Shown piece by piece: positions 1 to 6,306 of a DNA stretch of 7,263 bases. The DNA comes from CAZTKP01 sp964614215 (GTDB lineage Bacteria; UBP6; UBA1177): contig CAZTKP010000136.1 in NCBI GenBank assembly GCA_964614215.1, forward strand, positions 1 through 7,263. The letters run 5' to 3'. A program made the position numbers and the translations under genes. How positions within the stretch are numbered: position 1 is the first letter of the stretch; every line of letters starts with the position of its first letter. The notes beneath the pieces are model-generated. The model ran no database searches, had not been told where the DNA came from, and saw only the letters and a program-made list of their open reading frames with translations.

Positions 1-1
1 G

Positions 2-463
2 GAAAATCTGGAAAGAATGATCAGGGAATATAACGTCGCAGACATTAATGTCGTGTGGAGCAAAATGGTTGTAAAAAACGATCGTTTTCAGGAGTTTTCC
101 GCAAATATGGGAAAAACAATGCCTGAAATTGCTATTTTTGCAGTAACTGTGGGAAATGAGCCTTCAAAAACCTCAAAAAAGCTGTATGAAGAAGGTTCGT
201 ACTTTGACTACTATCTTTTTCATGGTCTGATGGCTGAACTCGTCGAAGCCGGAGCTGAGTGGATAGAACAGAAAGTCAGAAATGAAATGTCGCTTACAAA
301 AACTAGAAGAATATCTCCCGGCTATCCCGCCTGGCCTCAAATCGAAGACCAGAAAAAGCTCCTTTCATTACTAAATGGTGAAAATCTGGGCATCACTCTG
401 ACAAGTTCATATCAGCTTGTTCCCGAGCACAGTATAACGGGTGCAGTTGTGGAGATTCATTAA
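2..463 (+). CDS. metH: Cobalamin-dependent methionine synthase, C-terminal reactivation domain (5' partial)
   Basis: The reading frame is open from the left edge (position 2, residues ENLER before the first ATG at 17) to TAA at 461-463, so the true start lies outside the window. About 153 residues are visible. They match the end of the AdoMet-binding activation domain of MetH: the segment RISPGYPAWPQ at about 303-335 fits the family's RxxPGYPAxP motif, which carries the Arg and Tyr that contact AdoMet in the E. coli enzyme. It is followed by a G(I/M)xLTxSxxLxPxxSxxG pattern (GITLTSSYQLVPEHSITG). This domain binds AdoMet and presents it to oxidised cob(II)alamin for reductive methylation, restoring the enzyme. 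The protein stops right after the SITG motif and lacks the tail that E. coli MetH has there, as in shorter family members. It could be the end of full-length MetH or a stand-alone activation-domain protein; the window cannot decide. The next gene is separately initiated 65 nt downstream. Confidence 0.82.
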   Translation, partial: ENLERMIREYNVADINVVWSKMVVKNDRFQEFSANMGKTMPEIAIFAVTVGNEPSKTSKKLYEEGSYFDYYLFHGLMAELVEAGAEWIEQKVRNEMSLTKTRRISPGYPAWPQIEDQKKLLSLLNGENLGITLTSSYQLVPEHSITGAVVEIH

Positions 464-468
464 AAATC

Positions 469-497
469 TTGAAAAAACCCTATTAACAGTCTATTTT
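469..497 (+). promoter_or_regulatory. Candidate sigma70-type promoter for the CsgG-like/PEGA gene
   Basis: TTGAAA at 469-474 (5 of 6 matches to TTGACA), a 17-nt spacer and TATTTT at 492-497 (4 of 6 to TATAAT) lie between the end of the methionine synthase gene and the next start codon. A start of transcription near 504 would leave a leader of about 25 nt. The -10 choice is soft because the stretch 492-504 is AT-rich, and TATATA at 497-502 would also do. Inferred from consensus only. Confidence 0.4.
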
Positions 498-511
498 ATA
501 TAGAGACTGTT
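485..511. repeat. 8-bp inverted repeat (dyad) in the intergenic gap
   Basis: AACAGTCT at 485-492 is the exact reverse complement of AGACTGTT at 504-511, separated by 11 nt that include a further CTAT/ATAG pairing possibility. The dyad overlaps the proposed -10 region and start site of the downstream gene, so it could be an operator. As RNA it could also form a stem that ends the upstream transcript, but what follows (TTAGTTTATGG) is not a clean T tract, so it is a weak terminator at best. No known regulator site is recognised. Confidence 0.5.
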
Positions 512-519
512 TAGTTTAT

Positions 520-523
520 GGAG
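520..523 (+). promoter_or_regulatory. Ribosome binding site that fixes the PEGA gene start
   Basis: GGAG at 520-523 sits 5 nt before ATG at 529. It overlaps an in-frame GTG at 523, two codons earlier, so that GTG cannot use this site. This decides in favour of ATG 529. Confidence 0.7.
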
Positions 524-528
524 TGAAT

Positions 529-1806
529 ATGAAAAGGGGAATTGCTTTTATAGTTATCATGATGTCAGTGACTGCTCTTTTTGCGGCTAAGTCAAAAGTT
601 GCTGTTATGGATATTTATGACCGTTCCGGGAACATCTCGGCAAAGATCATTGAAAATGCCACTGAGATGATCAGAGGTAAGCTTTCTTCAACTGGTAAGT
701 TCATGGTTATTGACCGCTCTAGCCAGCAGAAAAAGATGAAGACTCTTATCGGAAAGGAAAAGAAGGAAAGCTATAAAAAGAACTATGACAAGGAAAGCCA
801 GATACCTCTGGGAAGAGCGCTTGCGGCGGATTCGATCCTCAGAAGCACGATAAGCTGTCTTGGAAACGACTGTATGCTCAGCGCAGAGCTTGTAGATATT
901 GCAAAAGAGGTCTCAACAAGTGGCGGAACTTCAAAGTTTACATATGACGCGACTGATCTTTCATCTCTTATTTCAGCAATTGAAGACGTTGTTGAGCAAA
1001 TTGCCGAGATGAATTCAGGATCACTTGCTCAGATGTCTCAGCAGATGCCTCAGCCTAACGATCAGTTCAGTGATGTCTATGCTGACCCCAACGCTTCTTT
1101 CAGGATCATTTTTGATGCCAGTGAGAAGTCTAATGTCTATGTTGACGGTTCAAGAGTCTGTAAATCAACTCCATGCGAAACAATGGTTCAGGGCGGAAAT
1201 CACTCTGTAAAAATGGTTAGCCGTAATATGGCTCCCATGATAGAGGATATCAAGTTCTTTAGAGATGAAAGGATCGTTTTTCAGCTTACAGAAAAGGGTG
1301 CTGTTGCGATAATCAACCCTGTTACTGAGGACGGAAAACCTGTTACCGGTGTTAATGTTATGAGCAAAGGCCAGCTTCTCGGGACAGCGCCGGGATCTTT
1401 TTTCGTTACTCCCGAAAACAACAGGCTCGTTCTGCAGAGAAACGGTTTTGAGGAAAGAAAGCTCAAAATAAGGATCAAGGACGGAACAGAGATCAATCTA
1501 AGTCCTGAAATGGAATTTGAAACATACAGGCCGTACAAAGGCGGAGCTATCGCAGGTTTCGTTGTCGGCGGAATAGTTCTTGCCGGTGGACTGGTATCAA
1601 TGATGGTTGCTGAAACCCTTGATGCTCTGAACGAACCTTCGGGTGACGCATGGCTCGCAGGTTATGCAATGGCTGGAATTGGCGCAGGCGGAATTGTTCT
1701 CGGTATCGTTCTTATCTCAATTAAAAAACCGGTTCCCGCAGCTGAAAAGTTCACAATAAACGTCACAGGAAACGGCGCAAAAGTTTCTTTCAAATACGAT
1801 TTCTAG
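529..1806 (+). CDS. Exported CsgG/TolB-like protein with two PEGA-like repeats and C-terminal membrane segments
   Basis: 425 residues from ATG 529 to TAG 1804-1806. Residues 1-20 form a signal peptide (MKRG, hydrophobic core, ALFAA), probably cut before K21. Residues 22-160 resemble the CsgG/TolB-type N-terminal domain: KVAVMDIYDRSG, then KFMVIDRS, then QIPLGRALAADSIL and SAELVDIAKE, the pattern of periplasmic proteins that open with a nucleotide-fold-like alpha/beta unit. Residues 161-188 are a Gln/Met/Pro-rich linker. Residues 192-253 look like a PEGA repeat (NVYVDGSRVCKSTPCE, then a GGNHSVKM turn), and 256-325 like a second, weaker one. Two Gly/Ala-rich hydrophobic stretches follow (about 338-362 and 376-398), then a short tail ending KYDF. 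Two CxxxxC pairs (C110/C115 and C211/C216) could form disulphides in the periplasm. PEGA domains are linked to cell-surface and S-layer-type structures; the actual role is unknown. It ends 2 nt before the convergent tonB gene. Confidence 0.72.
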   Translation: MKRGIAFIVIMMSVTALFAAKSKVAVMDIYDRSGNISAKIIENATEMIRGKLSSTGKFMVIDRSSQQKKMKTLIGKEKKESYKKNYDKESQIPLGRALAADSILRSTISCLGNDCMLSAELVDIAKEVSTSGGTSKFTYDATDLSSLISAIEDVVEQIAEMNSGSLAQMSQQMPQPNDQFSDVYADPNASFRIIFDASEKSNVYVDGSRVCKSTPCETMVQGGNHSVKMVSRNMAPMIEDIKFFRDERIVFQLTEKGAVAIINPVTEDGKPVTGVNVMSKGQLLGTAPGSFFVTPENNRLVLQRNGFEERKLKIRIKDGTEINLSPEMEFETYRPYKGGAIAGFVVGGIVLAGGLVSMMVAETLDALNEPSGDAWLAGYAMAGIGAGGIVLGIVLISIKKPVPAAEKFTINVTGNGAKVSFKYDF

Positions 1807-1808
1807 AA

Positions 1809-2561
1809 TTAAAGCGGAATCTCAAAAACAAAGGTATATTCAATGATGGCATCGACGGGTTTTCCGTCTTTTGTTTTGCCGGGTACAAATTTATAGTTCT
1901 TTGCGGTCTTGACAGCTGCTTTTGTGAAGAGGGGATGTTCGCTTTCAATGACTTTTACGCTTAAAACTTTTCCTTTTTTAGATATTGAAAGCTCAAGGAT
2001 AACCTCTCCTTCGATCTCATCTTCCTCAAGCTCCTGCGGATACTTAGGTTTTGTCGGGTTTATGGCTCTAGGCATGGTCGCAAGTTCTGTAACTGGTACA
2101 GGAGAGAACTTATCTGCATCAGTGTCTCTTTCTTCAAGATCTTTGCCGGCTGAATAGTCTTTAACATCTTCAGGCGGAGTGTACTCTTTTTCCATTTCCT
2201 TCATAAGAGTATTTCCGACCCTGACACCGATACCTTTTGTCGCTTTTTCCTTATCAACGGTCTTTTTTGTCACTCCGAAAACGGGTTTCACTTCCTCTTC
2301 CTGCTTTTCAGGCTCTTTTTTCACGTGACTGACAGGAGCCTGCTTTATTTTTTTCTTCACTGCTTTTTTCGGTTTGGGCTTAGGTTTCGGTTTCGGCTTT
2401 TCCGGTTCCGGCTTTTTTATCTCAACTTGAACGAACCTTGAATCACGATACTCCTTTTCAAAGATGTGAGATCTCTGAACATGAAAGAACGAGGCTGCAA
2501 AAGTTACGTGAATGAGAGCTGACAGCAGAATGCCGAGCAGCAGAAACCGGTTCTTTTTCAT
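1809..2561 (-). CDS. tonB: Energy transducer TonB
   Basis: 250 residues, ATG at 2561, TAA at 1811-1809. TonB spans the periplasm and passes energy from the inner-membrane ExbB-ExbD motor to outer-membrane receptors. Residues 6-24 are a single N-terminal membrane anchor containing S14-A-L-I-H18, the SxxxH spacing of E. coli TonB (S16/H20), where the His is required for coupling. Residues 49-66 are a Pro-Lys-Glu run (KPEPEKPKPKPK), the rigid periplasmic spacer, followed by a charged region to about 160. Residues 164-250 form the C-terminal TonB domain, with KYPQELEEDEIEGEVILE, then KVIESEHPLFTKAAVKTAKNYKFVPG and DGKPV, which docks on receptor TonB boxes. The start overlaps the exbD stop by 4 nt (ATGA), and no good Shine-Dalgarno precedes it (AAGCAGATCAA), so translation is probably coupled to exbD. 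Last gene of the operon; no terminator was seen downstream on this strand. Confidence 0.93.
   Translation of the reverse strand: MKKNRFLLLGILLSALIHVTFAASFFHVQRSHIFEKEYRDSRFVQVEIKKPEPEKPKPKPKPKPKKAVKKKIKQAPVSHVKKEPEKQEEEVKPVFGVTKKTVDKEKATKGIGVRVGNTLMKEMEKEYTPPEDVKDYSAGKDLEERDTDADKFSPVPVTELATMPRAINPTKPKYPQELEEDEIEGEVILELSISKKGKVLSVKVIESEHPLFTKAAVKTAKNYKFVPGKTKDGKPVDAIIEYTFVFEIPL
1854..1877 (+). terminator. Rho-independent terminator-like hairpin for the PEGA gene, inside tonB
   Basis: GACGG at 1854-1858 pairs perfectly with CCGTC at 1864-1868 around a 5-nt loop (GTTTT), followed at once by TTTTGTTTT (1869-1877). In the rightward direction this has the form of an intrinsic terminator, 47 nt after the PEGA gene stop. 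It lies within the 3' coding part of tonB, where the same bases on the other strand encode the conserved DGKPV of the TonB domain. Those codons readily give this palindrome, so the hairpin may be a by-product. The stem is only 5 bp, all but one pair G-C. Confidence 0.45.
2364..2411 (-). repeat. Pro-Lys low-complexity coding repeat in TonB
   Basis: Residues 51-66 of TonB alternate Pro with Lys or Glu, written by six-base units of the type CCGAAA/CCTAAG. This is the usual extended periplasmic spacer of TonB and could vary in length by slippage. The codons are not identical, which argues against recent expansion. Confidence 0.7.
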
Positions 2562-2998
2562 TTGATCTGCTTAAGAGCCTCCTCGTCATACTCCACGTTG
2601 ATAGCAAAATCATATATCTCAAGTTGTCTGACAAGGTCAATAATATCAACCACTTTACCGTGATTCACCTTTCTGTCGGCAGAGATGACTACCTGGATCT
2701 CTTTATTGTGGGCCTTTTCCGTTTTGACCTGTGTGCCCAGATCCTCGATGGTTCCGAACTTTTTCCCTGAAAGGTAGTAATCTCCCTGCTGAGATACGAG
2801 TATGGAAAGAGTTTTTCTTTCGATCTCCTTACCTGTTGCGGCATGGGGAAGGTCAACTTCAATGGCTTCCTTTGCGACAAAGGTGCTCACAAGCATGAAA
2901 ATTATAAGCAGTACTAGCATGATATCGACAAGCGGAGTGACATTTATCTCCGAAACGATCTTACTTTCATCATTCTGCGAAAAATCAGGTCCTTTCAT
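2558..2998 (-). CDS. exbD: Biopolymer transport protein ExbD
   Basis: 146 residues, ATG at 2998, TGA at 2560-2558; length is normal for ExbD/TolR. ExbD is the proton-channel and stator partner of ExbB in the inner membrane and energises TonB. A short cytoplasmic N-terminus leads to one membrane helix (about 22-42, TPLVDIMLVLLIIFMLVSTF) holding Asp25, at the same position as the essential Asp25 of E. coli ExbD. The periplasmic domain begins with the family's VDLP (48-51) and ends with the strand LEIYDFAINVEYDEE. It is named ExbD and not TolR because tonB follows with a 4-nt overlap and a TonB-dependent receptor lies upstream. AGGTGA at 3007-3002, overlapping the stop of the lipoprotein gene, serves as ribosome binding site. 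No exbB/tolQ-like gene is present in the window, which is unusual since exbB normally sits just before exbD. Confidence 0.93.
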   Translation of the reverse strand: MKGPDFSQNDESKIVSEINVTPLVDIMLVLLIIFMLVSTFVAKEAIEVDLPHAATGKEIERKTLSILVSQQGDYYLSGKKFGTIEDLGTQVKTEKAHNKEIQVVISADRKVNHGKVVDIIDLVRQLEIYDFAINVEYDEEALKQIK

Positions 2999-3001
2999 AT
3001 T

Positions 3002-3007
3002 TCACCT
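3002..3007 (-). promoter_or_regulatory. Ribosome binding site of exbD
   Basis: On the minus strand AGGTGA lies 3 nt before the exbD ATG at 2998 and shares bases with the TAG stop (3008-3006) of the upstream lipoprotein gene. A ribosome finishing that gene therefore ends on the exbD initiation site, which favours coupled translation. Confidence 0.65.
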
Positions 3008-3944
3008 ACTCAGTAACTTCAATTTTAAACCAGATAAAGTCCTGCCCCCATCTGTAATCTTCAGGGCCCTCAGCTTCAACGGCCCTGTCCCTTATAACAC
3101 CGTAGAAGTTAAAAGAAAAGGGCAGTTCATCTTTCTTTTCGTTCATTTCTTCGAGAACTTTCTTAAGGGTGATGGCCATAAACTTTCTGTTGTGTGTAGC
3201 CCTTTCATCTTCCGGGATCAGATCGTTATATTTTTTACTGTCAAGCTCAAGGTCAAAGACTTCATCAAGCTTTTGTTCAAAATCCGAAGTGAAGTACCAG
3301 CTGTAACTTATTCTGTCATAGCCGGTATCTTCATTTATTTGCATAAAAAATATCATGGTTTCAGGAAGATCTGAAAGTTTTACCGTCAGAGTTTCTTCCT
3401 TAAGGATCTCATGTTCGATCTTTTTGTTGTCTTTATACCAGGAAACTTTGACGTTCTCGATGACAGGGTTCACGTTTACAGCCTCTTCGGGAGTTTCCGG
3501 ATATATTCTAAGAGTCTTGGAGACATTTATTGTTCTGGACTCATCAGTTCCTTCTATAGGATTTTCAAAAGATGCCATGACAGGAAAATCAAGAAACCCT
3601 CGTTCTTCGATCTGGTCAATGAACATCTGCGCCTCTTCTGGTTTTTCACCTTCATCAGGGATCATATTCTCAATATTTTCAGGAATCGGAAAGACCAGAG
3701 GTTTAGTGTAAGGCAAGGTAAGTTCTTCAGTGCCTAACCACTTGATCTCAAGGTCTGAGTCCTGTGAAAATGTTCTTCCTCCGATAAAAATCTCCATTGA
3801 AACAGTATCCCCCGGGACAGCTTCCACAGGATCGCATTTAAACCCGATGGGTCTTCTTTCGTTGATAATGTAGGCCGGAGTTACCGTAGGATTCGGTTCA
3901 CAGCCTATAACAAACAGAAAGAGGATAATTAATAATATTCGCAT
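3006..3944 (-). CDS. Predicted outer-membrane-type lipoprotein, unrecognised family, between receptor and exbD
   Basis: 312 residues, ATG at 3944, TAG at 3008-3006. The N-terminus is a lipoprotein signal: MR, a hydrophobic run, and the lipobox V-I-G-C with Cys15 as the expected lipidated residue. Residue +2 is Glu and not the inner-membrane retention Asp, so the outer membrane is likelier by the E. coli rule. I do not recognise the family. The mature protein is acidic and appears all-beta in two parts: about 34-150 (GDTVSMEIFIGG and alternating strands) and about 157-311, opening with NPVIENVKVSWY in the manner of Ig-like domains. A helical insert lies near 225-272. A second cysteine, C37, is present. 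It overlaps the receptor stop by 1 nt (TGATG) and precedes exbD by 7 nt, so it is made with the transport system. It may hold substrate, cap the receptor or contact TonB; this is inference from position. Confidence 0.8.
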   Translation of the reverse strand: MRILLIILFLFVIGCEPNPTVTPAYIINERRPIGFKCDPVEAVPGDTVSMEIFIGGRTFSQDSDLEIKWLGTEELTLPYTKPLVFPIPENIENMIPDEGEKPEEAQMFIDQIEERGFLDFPVMASFENPIEGTDESRTINVSKTLRIYPETPEEAVNVNPVIENVKVSWYKDNKKIEHEILKEETLTVKLSDLPETMIFFMQINEDTGYDRISYSWYFTSDFEQKLDEVFDLELDSKKYNDLIPEDERATHNRKFMAITLKKVLEEMNEKKDELPFSFNFYGVIRDRAVEAEGPEDYRWGQDFIWFKIEVTE

Positions 3945-6277
3945 CAGAAATCCCCCTTAAGTCCAATGAACAGCATGAAGGGAAGCCCGTAGGTGTTAAC
4001 TTTTTCAGTGAAGTCACTGCTGTAGCTGACCCCCAGAACATTTTTTGCCATGTAGACATTCTGAATATCCAGATAGGTCGACAGTATCCACTTGTCAAAA
4101 AGCCAGTATTTATCAACCCTGATATCGAGCTGATGGGTTACAGGAAGTCTTGAATCGTTAACATCTCCCTGATAGTTGGGTATAGTGAACCTGTTATCAG
4201 CATCAAAGTAGTAGTCAGAGTTTAGAAGTTCTGAATAAGGAGCACCGGATGCGAGCTTGAATCTTAGCCCTAACTGCCAGTATTTATTGGGTTTATAGCT
4301 TGCGACAGCGATAAGGTTGTGGTTGACGTCAACATCGAAAGCTCTCCATTCGCTATCTGGAGAATCCTTTCTTTCAGATATGCAGAAACTGTATGATATC
4401 CATCCAAAGAACTTGTCTGTCATCTTGTGCCTGACAAGGAATTCAACACCGTAGGCGTATCCTATCCCGCCATTTGAGAAAGATGAAAGATCCTCGGCAT
4501 TGTCTCTTTTTACAAGATCAAAAAAGTGCTTGTAGTAACCCTGAAGATCAAATTCAAGAACATCGATAGGGTTATATTCCAGACCCAGAATTGCATGAAC
4601 CGCTTTCTGCGGCCTCAGTCCAGGAGTTCCCCATGGCTCATAGCTTTCGTCGTTATCCGGAATCTGTGAATAAAGACCGGTAGCAGCTTTAATTGTCCAC
4701 TGGTCATTGAATTTATATTTAAGAGAAAGTCTGGGATCAAAGATCATCTGGCGGTTATGTTCGTCATAGATGAAGTTAAATCCGGGAACGGCCATAAAGC
4801 CGCCGAAAGTTATCTCGTCCATAATGTAGAATCCCGGAAACCAGTAATGACCCTCAGAGTGGTCCTCGATCTCTTCGGAAAGCGGGTTGTATGCAACTTC
4901 ACCTTCTTTGGGCATTGCAAAAAGATTAACATCGAGGGTGTAGAATCCGTAAAAGAACTTAGCACCGTACCTGAGTTTATGATTTTCATTAAGCTTGAGT
5001 TCCATCTTTTCACTAAGTTCGACCTGAGTGTAGAAGTTTCTGAAATAGGCGGAACTTCCTGCATCAAGATCAGCCCAGGCCACTTCGACCATCGGTGACA
5101 GCAGACTTTTAAAGTTCTTCTTTTTGTAATGCCATTCAGTTGTCAACTGAAGGAACTGAAGCTGAGTTGAAACGGTGTTTCCCATTTTCTGCAGAGTAGT
5201 CTGGTTGTCAAAACCGACCTTAACTTCATCCCATGTTCCGATGAGGTACATTTTCAGCTTATTCCTTCTGGAGAACTTATGAACATAGAGGATAGTTCCG
5301 TCGTAGTAAAAAGGATATGTGGAAAAGGAAAAAAGCGAGGTGTCAAGCAGCCCTATCTTTTCACCGAGCAGAACATACAGGTCAAGCATTCCACGCTTAA
5401 AAGCAACTGCGATATAGTCTTTTTTAGTTATCGGACCTTCAACCATAAATGAAGCTGAAAGAAGGCTGAAGTTGAGGTATCCTCCCCATCTGTCGTCTCT
5501 TGGATCTCTCAAATTAAGCTGAACAACTCCGCCCATTGTGTTAAAGTATTCAGCGGAGAATCCTCCTGCGAAAAAGTCAAGAGATTCAACCAGTTCCGGC
5601 TCGATCACAGGATCAATACCTCCGAAATGATAGAGCAGCGGAACGCCGTGTTCATCGACCACAGTGCTTGAATCCCCGGCAGAACTACCTCTTATGACAA
5701 GTCCGCTTCCGTAACCGTTGAAAACTGAAATATTGGTGACTCCCGGAAGACTGGTGATCGCCTTGAGCACGTCTCTGTTAGTTCCCGGAATCTTGGATGC
5801 TTCTTCAACAGTTATCCTCTGAACGGAGACTTCACCTTTGTTCTTTTTGCCGGTGATAACGATCTTGTATGGATTGATAACAAGCGGTTCAAGCCTGAAA
5901 ATGAGATCGAGTTTCTCACCTTTTTTCACTTCAACTTCTGTCTCATATTTCTCGTAACCGATTATGGGAAAGGAAAAAGTGTATTTTCCCGGCTTGATCT
6001 TGAAGGAGAAAAGTCCTTTTTTGTCAGTTCTCACCTTCTTGATGTTCTTTTTTCCCTCAAGAATATAGAAGTTCTTTTTTGCAACCGCTGCACGGGTTCC
6101 TCTTTCAAGAACTTCTCCCTTTACAGTGATCCGGGCTTCCTGAACGGTTTTCTGAATAGTTCTTTTTGCATCTGTCTGGACCTGTGCAGGTTTTTTTTCA
6201 TTCTCTTTCTTCTGTTCCTCAGCAATAATACAAAACGAGCCGAGCATTATCAGAATAAGCAGTAAAACTTTTTTCAT
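3944..6277 (-). CDS. TonB-dependent outer-membrane receptor with N-terminal carboxypeptidase-regulatory-like domain
   Basis: 777 residues, ATG at 6277, TGA at 3946-3944. Residues 1-19 are a signal peptide (MKKVLLLILI...CIIA). A Lys/Glu/Gln-rich linker (20-48) precedes a carboxypeptidase-regulatory-like beta-sandwich at about 49-131 (ITVKGEVLERGTRAAV, then LFSFKIKPGKYTFSFPIIGYEKYETEVEV), as in Oar-like and SusC-like receptors. A TonB-box-like YKIVITG lies at 137-143. The plug domain follows (about 150-258: SKIPGTNRDVLKAITSLPGV, SGLVIRGSSAGDSSTVVDEHG, then SLDFFAGGFSAEYFNTMGGVVQL). From about 264 to the end there are alternating amphipathic strands of a 22-stranded barrel, closing with terminal Phe (GLKGDF), the outer-membrane assembly signal. 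It should move a bulky substrate across the outer membrane using TonB energy. Substrate is not readable: no siderophore, B12 or SusD-type partner gene is nearby. First gene of the operon. Confidence 0.9.
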   Translation of the reverse strand: MKKVLLLILIMLGSFCIIAEEQKKENEKKPAQVQTDAKRTIQKTVQEARITVKGEVLERGTRAAVAKKNFYILEGKKNIKKVRTDKKGLFSFKIKPGKYTFSFPIIGYEKYETEVEVKKGEKLDLIFRLEPLVINPYKIVITGKKNKGEVSVQRITVEEASKIPGTNRDVLKAITSLPGVTNISVFNGYGSGLVIRGSSAGDSSTVVDEHGVPLLYHFGGIDPVIEPELVESLDFFAGGFSAEYFNTMGGVVQLNLRDPRDDRWGGYLNFSLLSASFMVEGPITKKDYIAVAFKRGMLDLYVLLGEKIGLLDTSLFSFSTYPFYYDGTILYVHKFSRRNKLKMYLIGTWDEVKVGFDNQTTLQKMGNTVSTQLQFLQLTTEWHYKKKNFKSLLSPMVEVAWADLDAGSSAYFRNFYTQVELSEKMELKLNENHKLRYGAKFFYGFYTLDVNLFAMPKEGEVAYNPLSEEIEDHSEGHYWFPGFYIMDEITFGGFMAVPGFNFIYDEHNRQMIFDPRLSLKYKFNDQWTIKAATGLYSQIPDNDESYEPWGTPGLRPQKAVHAILGLEYNPIDVLEFDLQGYYKHFFDLVKRDNAEDLSSFSNGGIGYAYGVEFLVRHKMTDKFFGWISYSFCISERKDSPDSEWRAFDVDVNHNLIAVASYKPNKYWQLGLRFKLASGAPYSELLNSDYYFDADNRFTIPNYQGDVNDSRLPVTHQLDIRVDKYWLFDKWILSTYLDIQNVYMAKNVLGVSYSSDFTEKVNTYGLPFMLFIGLKGDF
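3951..3958 (-). promoter_or_regulatory. Strong ribosome binding site of the lipoprotein gene within the receptor's last codons
   Basis: On the minus strand AAGGGGGA at 3958-3951 lies 6 nt before the ATG at 3944. These bases also encode the Lys-Gly-Asp just before the receptor's final Phe. With the TGATG stop/start overlap it supports translational coupling, and it is the strongest Shine-Dalgarno of the operon, hinting that the lipoprotein is made at least as abundantly as the receptor. Confidence 0.7.
5849..5863 (-). other. TonB-box-like segment of the receptor
   Basis: These bases encode I139-V-I-T-G143, directly between the carboxypeptidase-regulatory-like domain and the plug. The position and the hydrophobic xVxTx pattern fit a TonB box (compare the common ETIVVTA type). 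It would pair with the C-terminal domain of the TonB encoded in the same operon. Confidence 0.6.
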
Positions 6278-6306
6278 TTAAAGACCCATCCCCAAAATCC
6301 ATACCA

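Noticed and set aside
523..528. GTG at 523 as start of the PEGA gene, two codons before ATG 529
   Set aside because: It overlaps the GGAG ribosome binding site; ATG 529 has the proper spacing and gives a normal signal peptide (MKRG...).
2364..2411. Tandem repeat as a possible separate genetic element
   Set aside because: It is the coding sequence of the normal Pro-Lys spacer of TonB.
2558..2998. Naming exbD as tolR
   Set aside because: TolR and ExbD are similar in sequence, but adjacency to tonB and a TonB-dependent receptor, without tolA, tolB or pal, favours ExbD.
2802..3374. 190-codon open frame on the plus strand
   Set aside because: It lies antisense across exbD and the lipoprotein gene, both well supported; its protein is low in recognisable features and crosses their junction.
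3411..3737. 108-codon plus-strand frame (and a 118-codon one at 3355-3711)
   Set aside because: Both are antisense shadows inside the lipoprotein gene, rich in Phe/Ser/Ile as expected from reversed acidic coding sequence.
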